From Cytobacillus pseudoceanisediminis (GTDB lineage Bacteria; Bacillota; Bacilli; Bacillales; Cytobacillaceae), in assembly GCF_023516215.1 (NCBI RefSeq), contig NZ_CP097349.1, positions 2,852,001 to 2,916,000 of the forward strand: a DNA stretch of 64,000 nt, written 5' to 3'. Position 1 is the stretch's first letter; each line of letters opens with the position of its first letter. This document shows positions 27,096 through 35,912 of the stretch, one piece after another. The notes below the pieces were generated by a model. It worked only from the letters and a program-made list of their open reading frames with translations, searched no databases and was not told where the DNA came from. Position numbers and translations under genes: made by a program.

Positions 27096-28751
27096 TTGAA
27101 GTATTCTTCTTGTAACCTTTCGGATAATCTCAGGCAAAACTTCAAAAGTATATGGTTTATAGACCCGTTCAGTCCACTTATGGCCAGCCTTCCCATAAAC
27201 TCCAAGGTTAATGACAGGAATATTTAAATCCCTCATTGCCTTTAATGGAATTGGAAAAAGGTTTTTTATGGCAGGAAAGTTCTTTTTAAGAGATTGTATA
27301 TCTTCATCCGAGCCGTCAAAAGACAGGAAGCTTCCATCAGATAAGTAGGGAAAATATTTGCGGACCTTGAATGCCTCACCTGTTTTCTTAGCCTCTTCAG
27401 CAAGCACTTCCTCCAGGCAATCTTTCAAAAAGACCCCTCTTTCTGTATTCACATCAACTGTGTTGGCAGGAAGAAAAGGTGTTCCATAAAATAAAACCAC
27501 TCTAGGTTTCTTTTCAGGGTCTGATTGGTGCAAAGCTTCTACAATATCAAAGGCAATCATTCTGGCATCGGTTTCTTTAAGAGAACTTTGCTTCCTCGCT
27601 TCTTCCATAACACTCACTGTATCTATGCCCTTCTGTTCAAGATATACAAGAAAATCATCTAGAGCCGTGACTTCTGTTCCCCAGTCCAGCTGTCTTTCCG
27701 GCAGCTTATTTACAGTCTGAAAATCTTTATAGGCACCTTTCAGCCGGTGCTCTACTGCGATGGCTGCATCTTCGGCAATCATCCCAAGTTCTTTCGAAAG
27801 CTGCTTCAGCGGTTTTTCATAGAAAAAGTAATTGAAGTAAACTCGGCAGCCGACAGCCGTCTGAACGTCATAGCGTTTTTTATCATCTCTCATATATAAA
27901 CAGCTTGGAGGAAGCACCAGCTCTCCTTCAAGCTTCTCAGTCAGCTGAAAATTCTGGCTTATACGGGCAGTCAGCTCTGCAGCAATTAATGTTGGATCAA
28001 TCCCTGCCAGACTTTCGCCTGCATGGGTCTCCCTTCCGAAAATGGAGAAACACGGCAAGATTTTTCCTGCTGTACCGGTGTATATATACTTTGTCGTGTC
28101 CCCATCATACAATGGCGAGATAAAATCATTATTAATTGCAGCCAAGTATTCCAGGCCCATTTTTTCTTTCAGCCTTAGCAATTCGGCTAGGGCGGCTCTG
28201 CTTCCTTTATGCTCGCCCTCTTCATCAGCATTGAACATGACGAGCAAATTGCCGTTCAATTCGTCGGGATTTTCCGAGAAAAACAGAAGATTGGCCAGAT
28301 GGACAGCAACTCCGCTCTGCATATCCAATGCCCCTCTGCCAAAAAGCCACTCCTCAGACAGGGCATCTTCCTGCACTTCCGGATCAGAGCCATATTGTAC
28401 AAAGAACTCCTGGAGCTTATCCGGATCATGGGCCATGCCCTGAATCGGGCCAAAATCCTCCGTGCCGACCGTGTCTAAATGCGCCAGATATAGAATAGTC
28501 CTTTTGCCTCCGGAACGCCCCTTGAGGAAAGCAAACACATTCTTGCGGCCCAATTCATCACCAGGTATTTCCTGAGTCCATACTAAATTATCATTATCAT
28601 TAAAAGATGGATACGAATGTATTATTTCTTTTAGAAAGTCAGCTTTATGCCTTTCTCCATCTGAATGGTTGTAGCTCTTCATCTTCACAAGGGCCTTTGT
28701 TAAATATTCGGCCTGCTGACTCAAGTTCATTGATTTAAGATTTGCAAACAT
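27081..28751 (-). CDS. rocB: M20-family peptidase/deacylase RocB (arginine utilisation)
   Basis: About 556 residues. M20 metallopeptidase ligands in context: ILYLAHLDTVG, GRGALDMQSGVAVHL and FNADEEGEHKGS. Size and sequence fit RocB of the B. subtilis arginine catabolic regulon rather than typical 400-residue M20 enzymes. Biochemical reaction of RocB is not well established. Start chosen at ATG 28751 after AAATGGGG; a second in-frame start 21 nt upstream has no site. Confidence 0.85.
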   Translation of the reverse strand: MFANLKSMNLSQQAEYLTKALVKMKSYNHSDGERHKADFLKEIIHSYPSFNDNDNLVWTQEIPGDELGRKNVFAFLKGRSGGKRTILYLAHLDTVGTEDFGPIQGMAHDPDKLQEFFVQYGSDPEVQEDALSEEWLFGRGALDMQSGVAVHLANLLFFSENPDELNGNLLVMFNADEEGEHKGSRAALAELLRLKEKMGLEYLAAINNDFISPLYDGDTTKYIYTGTAGKILPCFSIFGRETHAGESLAGIDPTLIAAELTARISQNFQLTEKLEGELVLPPSCLYMRDDKKRYDVQTAVGCRVYFNYFFYEKPLKQLSKELGMIAEDAAIAVEHRLKGAYKDFQTVNKLPERQLDWGTEVTALDDFLVYLEQKGIDTVSVMEEARKQSSLKETDARMIAFDIVEALHQSDPEKKPRVVLFYGTPFLPANTVDVNTERGVFLKDCLEEVLAEEAKKTGEAFKVRKYFPYLSDGSFLSFDGSDEDIQSLKKNFPAIKNLFPIPLKAMRDLNIPVINLGVYGKAGHKWTERVYKPYTFEVLPEIIRKVTRRILQKPGS

Positions 28752-28934
28752 AGGCCAACCCCATTTCGTCATCGTTTGACACTAGTGTATAAGCATAATC
28801 CATTAATAATCAACCATTTGTATATAATGGCTGTTTCACGGAAAGCAAGTTTCCGTATCGAAGCTTTTTTCTTTATATAAGGATGAAACCGCCAATATAT
28901 AGAATAATAAAATTAAGGTCTTGAAATCTAAACC

Positions 28935-28979
28935 AAAAACGAATATTATATTATTTGTGCTTTCTAAACGTTCGTATTT
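28935..28979 (+). promoter_or_regulatory. Pair of inverted PurBoxes (PurR operator)
   Basis: AAAAACGAATATT (28935-28947) and, inverted, AAATACGAACGTT (28967-28979, minus strand). Both resemble the PurR consensus AWWWCCGAACWWT (each with about two mismatches) and are arranged as divergent boxes about 19 nt apart, as at B. subtilis PurR targets. They lie about 50 nt upstream of the purine permease start. Confidence 0.55.
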
Positions 28980-29030
28980 ATTGATAACACATACAACCTG
29001 AAAGAAGTTTTAGTTTATGGGGGACTTTAT

Positions 29031-30332
29031 ATGTTCAAACTGAAAGAAAATCAAACAAACGTAAAGACCGAAATTCTGGCAGGCATCACCACTTTCCTGA
29101 CTATGGTGTATATTGTGGTCGTTAATCCTGTCATATTATCTGATGCAGGTGTACCTTTTGAGCAAGTCTTTTCTGCAACCATTATCGCAACCGTTGCAGG
29201 TACTCTTTGGATGGCACTGTTCGCCAATTATCCGATTGCCATCGCACCTGGAATGGGCCTGAACGCCTATTTTGCCTACTCCGTAGTCGGCACACATGGA
29301 AATATTGATTACATGACAGCATTCTCAGCAGTATTTATTGCAGGGATTATTTTCATTATATTGTCGCTTACCCCTTTCCGGGAAAAACTGATCATTGCGA
29401 TACCAGATAATTTAAAGCACGGAATTACTGCCGGAATCGGCTTATTTATTGCATTTATCGGCTTGCGGCTAACAGGGCTGATTACAAGCCACCCAACAAA
29501 TCTTGTTGCACTAGGGGATTTGCATTCTCCCCAATCCATTCTTGCTCTGGTCGGCCTTGCTGTGACTTTAATCCTCATGACTCTCGGGATTAATGGGGCT
29601 TTATTTTTCGGAATGATTCTCACAGCTCTGATAGCCTTCTTTACCGGCCAGCTCTCTTTTGACCAAGGATTTGTTTCACTGCCTTCGCTTCCGGATGGAA
29701 TCATCATTTTAAATCCATTCGAAGCAATTGGAGATATTATCCAGCATAGTTTATACGCAGTAGTTTTCTCCTTTCTGCTTGTAACGATTTTTGATACGAC
29801 TGGAACGATGATCGGCGTTGCCCAGCAGGCGGGATTAATGAAAGGCAAAACGATGCCTAGAGCTCGTGAGGCGCTTTTGTCAGATTCCATTGCTACTTCA
29901 ATCGGCGCCATGTTTGGTACAAGCCCGACTTCAGCTTATATTGAATCTTCCACAGGTGTGTCAGCCGGCGGAAGAACAGGATTAACAACCTTGACTGTTG
30001 CAGGTTTGTTCCTGCTATCAGCTTTCTTCGGACCGCTTGTCAGTGCGGTGTCAGGTCTTGCCGCTATTACTGCACCAGCCCTGATCATCGTTGGAAGCCT
30101 GATGATGGGCAGCATTTCACATATTAAGTGGAATGAACTTGATGAAGCATTCCCTGCATTCCTGATTATCTTAAGCATGCCGCTGACATCCAGCATTGCA
30201 ACAGGAATTGCGCTTGGATTCATCGCTTATCCGCTTATGAAAGTGGTAAAAGGCAAATGGAGAGAAGTTCATCCGCTGGTTTATTTATTTGCAGTGCTAT
30301 TCTTTTATCAGCTTGCTTTCCTGCCGCACTAA
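29031..30332 (+). CDS. NCS2-family guanine/hypoxanthine permease (PbuG/PbuO-like)
   Basis: 433 residues, 12-13 membrane segments. Begins FKLKENQTNVKTEILAGITTFLTMVYIVVVNP, with GMGLNAYFAYSV and FVTIFDTTGTMIGVAQQAG-type motifs (present as LVTIFDTTGTMIGVAQQAG) of AzgA-like purine transporters, and TSPTSAYIESSTGVSAGGRTGL. Imports guanine or hypoxanthine with protons. Upstream PurBoxes suggest PurR control; I see no purine riboswitch in the leader. Confidence 0.92.
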   Translation: MFKLKENQTNVKTEILAGITTFLTMVYIVVVNPVILSDAGVPFEQVFSATIIATVAGTLWMALFANYPIAIAPGMGLNAYFAYSVVGTHGNIDYMTAFSAVFIAGIIFIILSLTPFREKLIIAIPDNLKHGITAGIGLFIAFIGLRLTGLITSHPTNLVALGDLHSPQSILALVGLAVTLILMTLGINGALFFGMILTALIAFFTGQLSFDQGFVSLPSLPDGIIILNPFEAIGDIIQHSLYAVVFSFLLVTIFDTTGTMIGVAQQAGLMKGKTMPRAREALLSDSIATSIGAMFGTSPTSAYIESSTGVSAGGRTGLTTLTVAGLFLLSAFFGPLVSAVSGLAAITAPALIIVGSLMMGSISHIKWNELDEAFPAFLIILSMPLTSSIATGIALGFIAYPLMKVVKGKWREVHPLVYLFAVLFFYQLAFLPH

Positions 30333-30359
30333 AAAGAAAAGCGGAAGCGCCTTATAAAA

Positions 30360-30384
30360 AAGCTTGTCCAAATCGGACAAGCTT
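30360..30384. repeat. Left copy of a 25-bp palindromic hairpin flanking the IS
   Basis: A 10-bp-stem palindrome (AAGCTTGTCC/GGACAAGCTT, loop AAATC), identical to the copy at 31944-31968. It sits where the permease terminator is expected, but lacks its T run, which is attached only to the right copy. Confidence 0.85.
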
Positions 30385-31943
30385 CAGACTGTCGACAAAC
30401 TCGATGAAAATCGTGCTTGTCTGCAGTCTTTTTTATTTTAAAATAGAAGTAATACAATGCTTGAGGTGATTTAAATGCTTTCAAAACATAATCCAATTCA
30501 ACGGGATCAAATTGAAATGGTTGCTTTAGACGAACTTGTACCGGCGGACCATTTGGTCCGCAAAATTGAAGCGGCGATTAATTTCTCATTCATCTATGAC
30601 TTGGTAAAAGATAAGTATTCAGAAAAAGGCCGCCCAAGTATTGACCCTGTAATATTAATTAAACTCACATTTATTCAATATACCTTCGGTATTCGCTCCA
30701 TGCGTCAAACAATTGAAGAATTGAAAACGAATATGGCTTATCGATGGTTTTTAGGATATGGCTTTCACGATAAAGTTCCTCACTTCTCAACTTTCGGTAA
30801 AAATTATGAGCGCCGATTTAAAGACACCGATCTCTTTGAACAAATATTTTACCGAATCTTAAAAACCGCAGCTGAAAAGAATTTAATTAGTGCTGAACAC
30901 GTTTTTGTAGATTCTACTCATGTAAAAGCGAGTGCAAATAAACGCAAATTTGAAAAGAAAGTTGTTCGAAAAGAAACCCGTGCTTATCAAGAACGCCTTC
31001 AAGAGGAGATTAACCAAGACCGCGAGGATCATGGAAAAAAGCCGTTTCCACCTGATAAGTTTGATAAAGAAGAATACAAAGAAATCAAGGAAAGTACAAC
31101 AGATCCAGAGAGTGGCTACTATGTAAAAGATGAGCGTACAAAACAGTTCGCTTATTCTTTCCATGCGGCTGCAGACCGCAACGGCTTCGTGTTAGGCGCA
31201 ATTGTAACCCCTGGTAACACGCATGATAGTCATATTTTAGAGCCATTGGTAGAACAAGTCATTGAGAAAGTTAGTAAACCAAAAGCTGTTGCGGCAGACG
31301 CAGCCTATAAAACACCTGCTATCACGAGCTACTTATTGAAAAACGACATCACACCTGCTTTACCTTACACACGACCTCGCACAAAAGAGGGTTTCTTCAG
31401 AAAACATGAGTATGTTTATGATGAGCATTTTGACTGTTACATTTGCCCAACTGGTGAGATATTAAAATATACTACAACTACAAAGGAAGGCTATCGTCAA
31501 TATAAATCAGATCCTCGAATTTGTGCTGGATGCCCTTTCTTGTCTCAATGCACACAGAGTCAAGCACATCAAAAACTGATTCAACGTCATGTGTGGGAGT
31601 AACATGTGGAAGAAGCAGATCATCTTCGCCACCATCAAGACGTCAAACCGATCTATGAAAAACGCAAAGAAACAATTGAACGAGTATTCGCAGATGCAAA
31701 AGAAAAGCATGGCATGCGTTGGACAACCCTCAGGGGACTTAAAAAATGTCGATGCAGGCGATGCTTACTTTCGCTGCCATGAATTTGAAGAAAATGGCCA
31801 ACTGGACTTGGCAAGGTCCAGAAATGGCCTAAATGATAACCTCGGAGAGGTCTGCAATTCTCTGTAACTACTTGAAGTCCTACAAAAAATCAAAAAAAGA
31901 GTTCGGAATGAGACTATTCCGAACTCTTTTTGTCTACAAACTG
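30385..31943 (+). mobile_element. IS1182-family insertion sequence, decayed
   Basis: About 1.56 kb. Ends are imperfect inverted repeats: left CAGACTGTCGACAAAC, right (minus strand) CAGTTTGTAGACAAAA. The single transposase gene is of the IS1182/DDE type. Near the right end is a strong hairpin (about 31898-31931, GAGTTCGGAAT/ATTCCGAACTC with a T run) that would stop read-through transcription. Both ends abut identical 25-bp hairpins, so the element split or duplicated the terminator of the upstream permease gene. Confidence 0.85.
30475..31832 (+). pseudogene. IS1182-family transposase, interrupted
   Basis: The first 375 codons give a typical IS1182 transposase: MLSKHNPIQRDQIEMVALDELVP, VLIKLTFIQYTFGIRSMRQTIEEL, catalytic Asp in VFVDSTHVKASANK, second Asp in VAADAAYKTP, then a Cys-rich ICPTGEILKY ... 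CAGCPFLSQC. An in-frame TAA (31600-31602) follows HVWE, after which HVEEADHLRHHQDVKPIYEKRKETIERVFADAKEKHGMRWTTLRG continues in the same frame, including the third catalytic Glu. A one-base loss in the A run at 31741-31746 then shifts SMQAMLTFAAMNLKKMANWTWQ to another frame. Two lesions make it probably inactive. Confidence 0.85.
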
Positions 31944-31968
31944 AAGCTTGTCCAAATCGGACAAGCTT
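31944..31968 (+). terminator. Right copy of the 25-bp hairpin with T run
   Basis: Same palindrome as at 30360-30384, here followed by TTTTTTGTTTTTT. Together they suggest the original permease terminator was the insertion target and was duplicated. Confidence 0.8.
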
Positions 31969-32050
31969 TTTTGTTTTTTACCGCTTCTATTTAATACCTG
32001 ACCATTCATATTCTATAAGTATACAATTGGACAAGTTAGGGTGATAGCTT

Positions 32051-32632
32051 ATGTATGAAAAGCTGTTTGCAACTTTAATAGGAAGTTTATTATTAGGCAT
32101 AGGCATTAACGGCTTCCTTGTCCCCCACCATTTGCTTGATGGGGGCATTATTGGCATAGGGCTGATCCTCCATTATTATTACGAGCTTCCCACTGGATTA
32201 AGTATGATTGTCTTAAGCATTCCATTATATGTACTTGCCTGGTTTTATGAGAAGAAATATTTTTTCTATAGTCTGCACGGCCTCCTGATTTCATCCTTCA
32301 TTATTGATTTGCTTTCTGCTATGCGAGGACATTTTAATCTTTCCATATTGCCCAGCTCGATTTTAGGCGGCTGCCTGGTTGGTTTTGGGATAGGCCTTAT
32401 GCTCCGCTATGAAACCAGCACAGGGGGGACAGACCTGCTGGCACAGCTGATGACAAAGCTCCTCCCTATTAATATCGGCGCTTTGATATTTGCAATTGAT
32501 GGATTGGTCATTTTAAGCGGTTTAAAAATTGTCGGTATTGAAAAATTCCTGTACTCGTTTTTAACCATCATATTTGTAGGCACCATGACATCGTTAACAG
32601 TTATAAGAAAAGAGCAGAATATCGTTAAATGA
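32051..32632 (+). CDS. YitT-family membrane protein (short form)
   Basis: 193 residues with five predicted membrane segments (ATLIGSLLLGIGINGFLVPHHLLDGGIIGIGLILHYYY ... YETSTGGTDLLAQLM). This is the YitT/DUF161 membrane domain without the C-terminal DUF2179 domain of longer relatives. Function unknown. Start follows TTAGGGTGATAGC. Confidence 0.85.
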   Translation: MYEKLFATLIGSLLLGIGINGFLVPHHLLDGGIIGIGLILHYYYELPTGLSMIVLSIPLYVLAWFYEKKYFFYSLHGLLISSFIIDLLSAMRGHFNLSILPSSILGGCLVGFGIGLMLRYETSTGGTDLLAQLMTKLLPINIGALIFAIDGLVILSGLKIVGIEKFLYSFLTIIFVGTMTSLTVIRKEQNIVK

Positions 32633-32634
32633 AA

Positions 32635-32665
32635 AAAGCGGCAGGTGCCCGGCACCTGTCGCTTT
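32635..32665. terminator. Terminator between the YitT-family gene and tcyP
   Basis: Long stem AGCGGCAGGTG/CACCTGTCGCT around a CCCGG loop, with A and T runs on either side; convergent genes share it. Confidence 0.85.
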
Positions 32666-32673
32666 TCTTATGC

Positions 32674-34062
32674 TTATGCTTCTGCTTCTATTTTTTCATT
32701 CATGTCGCTATAAAGATTTCCATCAATTTCACCGGTGATACGGCTCGTTAAGATGCCGGAGGTCATGGATCCGCTGACGTTAACAGCTGTGCGTCCCATG
32801 TCTATCAGCGGTTCAATTGAGATCAGCAAGCCGGCCAGTGCAACTGGCAGGTCAAGGGCAGATAATACCAGGATCGCTGCGAACGTCGCACCGCCGCCGA
32901 CCCCTGCCACACCAAAGGAGCTGATCGCTACAATGAGAATGACGGTAAAAATAAATCCTGGTGACAGCGGGTTAATGCCCACAGTCGGAGCAATCATTAC
33001 CGCCAGCATTGCCGGATAGATTCCAGCACATCCATTTTGGCCGATGGAAAGACCAAATGACCCTGCAAAGTTGGCAATTCCTTCAGGAACACCCAGTGAC
33101 TTTTGTGTTTTAATGTTCAATGGCAATGCACCGGCACTTGTTCTAGATGTAAAGGCAAATGTTAATACAGGAAATGCTTTTTTCATATAGGTAATTGGAT
33201 TTAAACCGCTCAATGTTAAAAGCAGCAGGTGAATCAGGAACATAATGGCAAGGGCCACATAAGAAGCTATAACAAATTTCCCTAAGTTTAAAATGGAGTC
33301 GAAATCACTCATGGCCACTGTTTTCGTCATGATGGCCAACACTCCGTACGGAGTCAAGCGCAGAATTAATGTTACAACACGCATAATAATTGCATAGAAC
33401 GCATCCACAATTTTTGCGAAAAGCTCAGCCTGCTCGGGTGATTTCCGTCTGACACCCAGGTATGCAATTCCTAAAAAGGCTGCAAATATTACAACTGAAA
33501 TGGTGGATGTAGGTCTTGCTCCTGTAAAATCAAGAAATGGGTTTGCCGGAAGAAGATCAAGCATCTGCTGTGGGAATGTTCTTCCTTCAATACCCTGATA
33601 GGTTTCTTCCAGCTGTTCGCCGCGGGCTGTCTCTGCATCGCCTCCGCTGATTTGGACTGCCTCCAAGTCGAAACCGACAGCTGTTGCAATCCCTATAGCG
33701 GCAGCAACTGCAGTTGTACCTACAAGCAGACCAAGGATAAGCACACTGATTTTCCCTATATTATTTGTTAATTTAAGCTTAGTAAAAGCTCCTAAAATGG
33801 AAATGAAGACTAATGGCATTACGATCATTTGCAGGAATTTGACATAACCCCCGCCTATTAAATTGAACCAGTCTGCAGATTTGGCAATGATCTCAGCACC
33901 CGGTCCGTAAATCAGCTGAAGGGCGAAACCAAACAAAATCCCTAATCCAAGCGCTGTAAACACACGCTTTGAGAATGAAATATGCTTTTTTTGCATAAAG
34001 AATAATACGCCTACAAGCAGAAGCATAATGGCAATATTTAAAACTAATAGTCCTGTACTCAT
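32674..34062 (-). CDS. tcyP: L-cystine:cation symporter TcyP
   Basis: 462 residues, DAACS (glutamate/dicarboxylate) family with eight membrane segments and two re-entrant loops. It matches B. subtilis TcyP (YhcL, 463 residues) in length and in stretches such as FLQMIVMPLVFISILGAF, SRTSAGALPLNIKTQKSLGVPEGIANFAGSFG and IGQNGCAGIYPAMLAVM. Imports cystine. Start chosen at ATG 34062 after GGGGAGG; the promoter lies about 40 nt further upstream. Confidence 0.9.
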   Translation of the reverse strand: MSTGLLVLNIAIMLLLVGVLFFMQKKHISFSKRVFTALGLGILFGFALQLIYGPGAEIIAKSADWFNLIGGGYVKFLQMIVMPLVFISILGAFTKLKLTNNIGKISVLILGLLVGTTAVAAAIGIATAVGFDLEAVQISGGDAETARGEQLEETYQGIEGRTFPQQMLDLLPANPFLDFTGARPTSTISVVIFAAFLGIAYLGVRRKSPEQAELFAKIVDAFYAIIMRVVTLILRLTPYGVLAIMTKTVAMSDFDSILNLGKFVIASYVALAIMFLIHLLLLTLSGLNPITYMKKAFPVLTFAFTSRTSAGALPLNIKTQKSLGVPEGIANFAGSFGLSIGQNGCAGIYPAMLAVMIAPTVGINPLSPGFIFTVILIVAISSFGVAGVGGGATFAAILVLSALDLPVALAGLLISIEPLIDMGRTAVNVSGSMTSGILTSRITGEIDGNLYSDMNEKIEAEA

Positions 34063-34102
34063 CGGACTGAATCCTCCCCAAAAGATGTTCTCATAATGAC
34101 TT

Positions 34103-34131
34103 ACTATAATACATGTATTCCTATGAGTCAA
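34103..34131 (-). promoter_or_regulatory. Sigma-A promoter of tcyP
   Basis: Minus strand: TTGACT (34126-34131), 17-nt spacer, TATAGT (34103-34108). The spacer contains ATAGGAATAC, which may belong to a CymR-type cysteine-regulation site; that part is a guess. Confidence 0.6.
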
Positions 34132-34235
34132 GTCGGAATTAAAATTTAAATTTTCTTATTATATATTCCATTCTGCCATGAAATGTTCAGTATTTTTCCT
34201 TTTGATTTGCGCCTAAATTTCACGAACCATTAGAT

Positions 34236-34263
34236 AACCCGGCAGTTGTATAACTGCCGGGTT
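34236..34263 (-). terminator. Terminator of proC
   Basis: Perfect 12-bp stem AACCCGGCAGTT/AACTGCCGGGTT with a four-base loop just beyond the stop codon at 34282. Confidence 0.85.
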
Positions 34264-34281
34264 TAGGTTAATAAATCTTGT

Positions 34282-35097
34282 TTAATTGTTTTTCCCTGAA
34301 AGAGCCTTTGTTTTTTCAAAACATTGATCCATTGCACTCATTACCGCTGCACGGAACCCTTTTCTCTCCAGCTCGGCAACTGCTTCAATCGTTGCCCCAC
34401 CTGGAGTACAGACCTCATCCTTTAATTCCGCTGGATGCAGACCTGTTTCCAGCACCATCTTGGCAGCCCCCAAAACAGCCTGTGCTGCGAGCTGATAAGA
34501 CTGTTCACGGGGCAATCCTGCTTTTACACCGCCATCTGCCAATGCTTCAATGAACATATAGACGTAAGCTGGAGAAGAACCGCTTATAGCAGGAATCGCA
34601 TCCATCATCTTTTCTTCCATAAAAGCTGCTCTTCCAATGCATGAAAATATTTTTTCCACTTCCTCCATATCATCTGGAGATACTGATTCATTAGCTGAAA
34701 GGACGCTCATTCCTTCTCCTACTAATGATGGCGTATTAGGCATGATTCGAATTGCTCTAACTTTCCGGCCAAATGACTGTTCCAGAAAGGTTAGACTAAT
34801 GCCGGCCGCAATGGTTATAATGATGGCATCGGAACGGACGCTATCTTTAATCTCATCAATAACTTCCCCATGTGCATCAGGCTCAATAGCCAAAAACACT
34901 ATATCCGCTTCTTCCGCTGCTCCAATATTGGAAAGGCGTGTTTGTATATTCCACCTGCTTTTTACATCGTCAAGCGTCTTCTCCGTTCTTGCTGAAGCAA
35001 TAATCTGGCTTGGATTTACCAGATTGGATTTGAGTATTCCTCCAATTATGGCCTGAGCCATTTTTCCACATCCGATAAAACCGATATTTTTATTCAT
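34282..35097 (-). CDS. proC: Pyrroline-5-carboxylate reductase
   Basis: 271 residues. NAD(P)-binding GFIGCGKMAQAIIGG at the N terminus and the C-terminal signature with SGSSPAYVYMFIEALADGGVKAGLP and CTPGGATIEAVAELE. Catalyses the last step of proline synthesis. Bacillus has several paralogues (ProI, ProG, ProH); which one this is cannot be told. Start ATG 35097 follows AGGATGTGGG. Confidence 0.92.
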   Translation of the reverse strand: MNKNIGFIGCGKMAQAIIGGILKSNLVNPSQIIASARTEKTLDDVKSRWNIQTRLSNIGAAEEADIVFLAIEPDAHGEVIDEIKDSVRSDAIIITIAAGISLTFLEQSFGRKVRAIRIMPNTPSLVGEGMSVLSANESVSPDDMEEVEKIFSCIGRAAFMEEKMMDAIPAISGSSPAYVYMFIEALADGGVKAGLPREQSYQLAAQAVLGAAKMVLETGLHPAELKDEVCTPGGATIEAVAELERKGFRAAVMSAMDQCFEKTKALSGKNN

Positions 35098-35229
35098 CAA
35101 TGCCCACATCCTGTATAGTATTTCCCTTTGCTATTATACTGCAGGTATGGTTATGAAAAAATAGCAGAGGGTAAAAACATAAGACACGATGCTGCAACAC
35201 TAATAACATACTGTTTGGAGAGATTGATC

Positions 35230-35835
35230 TTGAAAGATATAAAACCATATGCCCCACTGCCAGAAGACTTCTTTCAGCAGCCGACACTACTATTGGCGGA
35301 AGCACTGCTGGGCTGCTTATTGATCAAAGAAACGGAAGAGGGCATCGCCTCAGGCTATATCGTTGAGACAGAAGCATATATGGGCCCGGAAGACAGGGCA
35401 GCTCACAGCTTTGGGAACAGGAGAACAAAGCGGACCGAAATCATGTTCAATGAACCCGGATTTGTCTACACGTATGTGATGCATACCCATTGTTTGGTTA
35501 ATGTTGTGAGCGGCCCAAAGGAAAAGCCTGAAGCTGTATTGATCAGGGGAATTGAACCTGTAGACGGCCTTGATTTAATGAAGAAAAGACGAAAAATGGA
35601 TGATCTTAAGAACCTAACTAATGGACCTGGTAAATTAACCAAAGCTCTCAATATTACAATAGATGATTATGGGCGGCGTTTTACAAGCCCTCCTCTTATG
35701 ATTGCTAAAGGAATTCCTCCCGGGAAAGTCACACGCGGAAAACGAATCGGAATTGATAATTCCGGTGATGCGCGGAATTATCCCTGGAGATTTTGGATTG
35801 CTGAAAATCCTTATGTTTCACGGAACAGGAAGTAA
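35230..35835 (+). CDS. DNA-3-methyladenine glycosylase (AAG/MPG family)
   Basis: 201 residues from TTG 35230 (after TTGGAGAGA). Family motifs: LAEALLGCLLIKE, YIVETEAYMGPEDRAAHS (catalytic Glu), NRRTKRTEIMF, NVVSGPKEKPEAVLIRGIEP and NGPGKLTKALNI. Excises alkylated and deaminated purines in base-excision repair. Length is usual for the bacterial family, which supports the TTG start. Confidence 0.88.
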   Translation: MKDIKPYAPLPEDFFQQPTLLLAEALLGCLLIKETEEGIASGYIVETEAYMGPEDRAAHSFGNRRTKRTEIMFNEPGFVYTYVMHTHCLVNVVSGPKEKPEAVLIRGIEPVDGLDLMKKRRKMDDLKNLTNGPGKLTKALNITIDDYGRRFTSPPLMIAKGIPPGKVTRGKRIGIDNSGDARNYPWRFWIAENPYVSRNRK

Positions 35836-35864
35836 GAGGAAGGAAGAAATTAATAAACAGCAAA

Positions 35865-35898
35865 CCGGAAAAACTCTTCAAAAGAAGAGATTTTCCGG
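35865..35898. terminator. Terminator between mpg and the antiporter gene
   Basis: Long hairpin CCGGAAAAACTCTTC/GAAGAGATTTTCCGG followed by AAATTTTT. Confidence 0.85.
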
Positions 35899-35912
35899 AA
35901 ATTTTTATGCTA

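Noticed and set aside
28800..29030. Purine riboswitch before the NCS2 permease
   Set aside because: The conserved aptamer core words are absent; the hairpin near 28838-28857 is short and isolated.
29309..29911. Long minus-strand frame opposite the purine permease
   Set aside because: It mirrors the codon pattern of a membrane protein gene on the other strand, with no start site and no recognisable domain.
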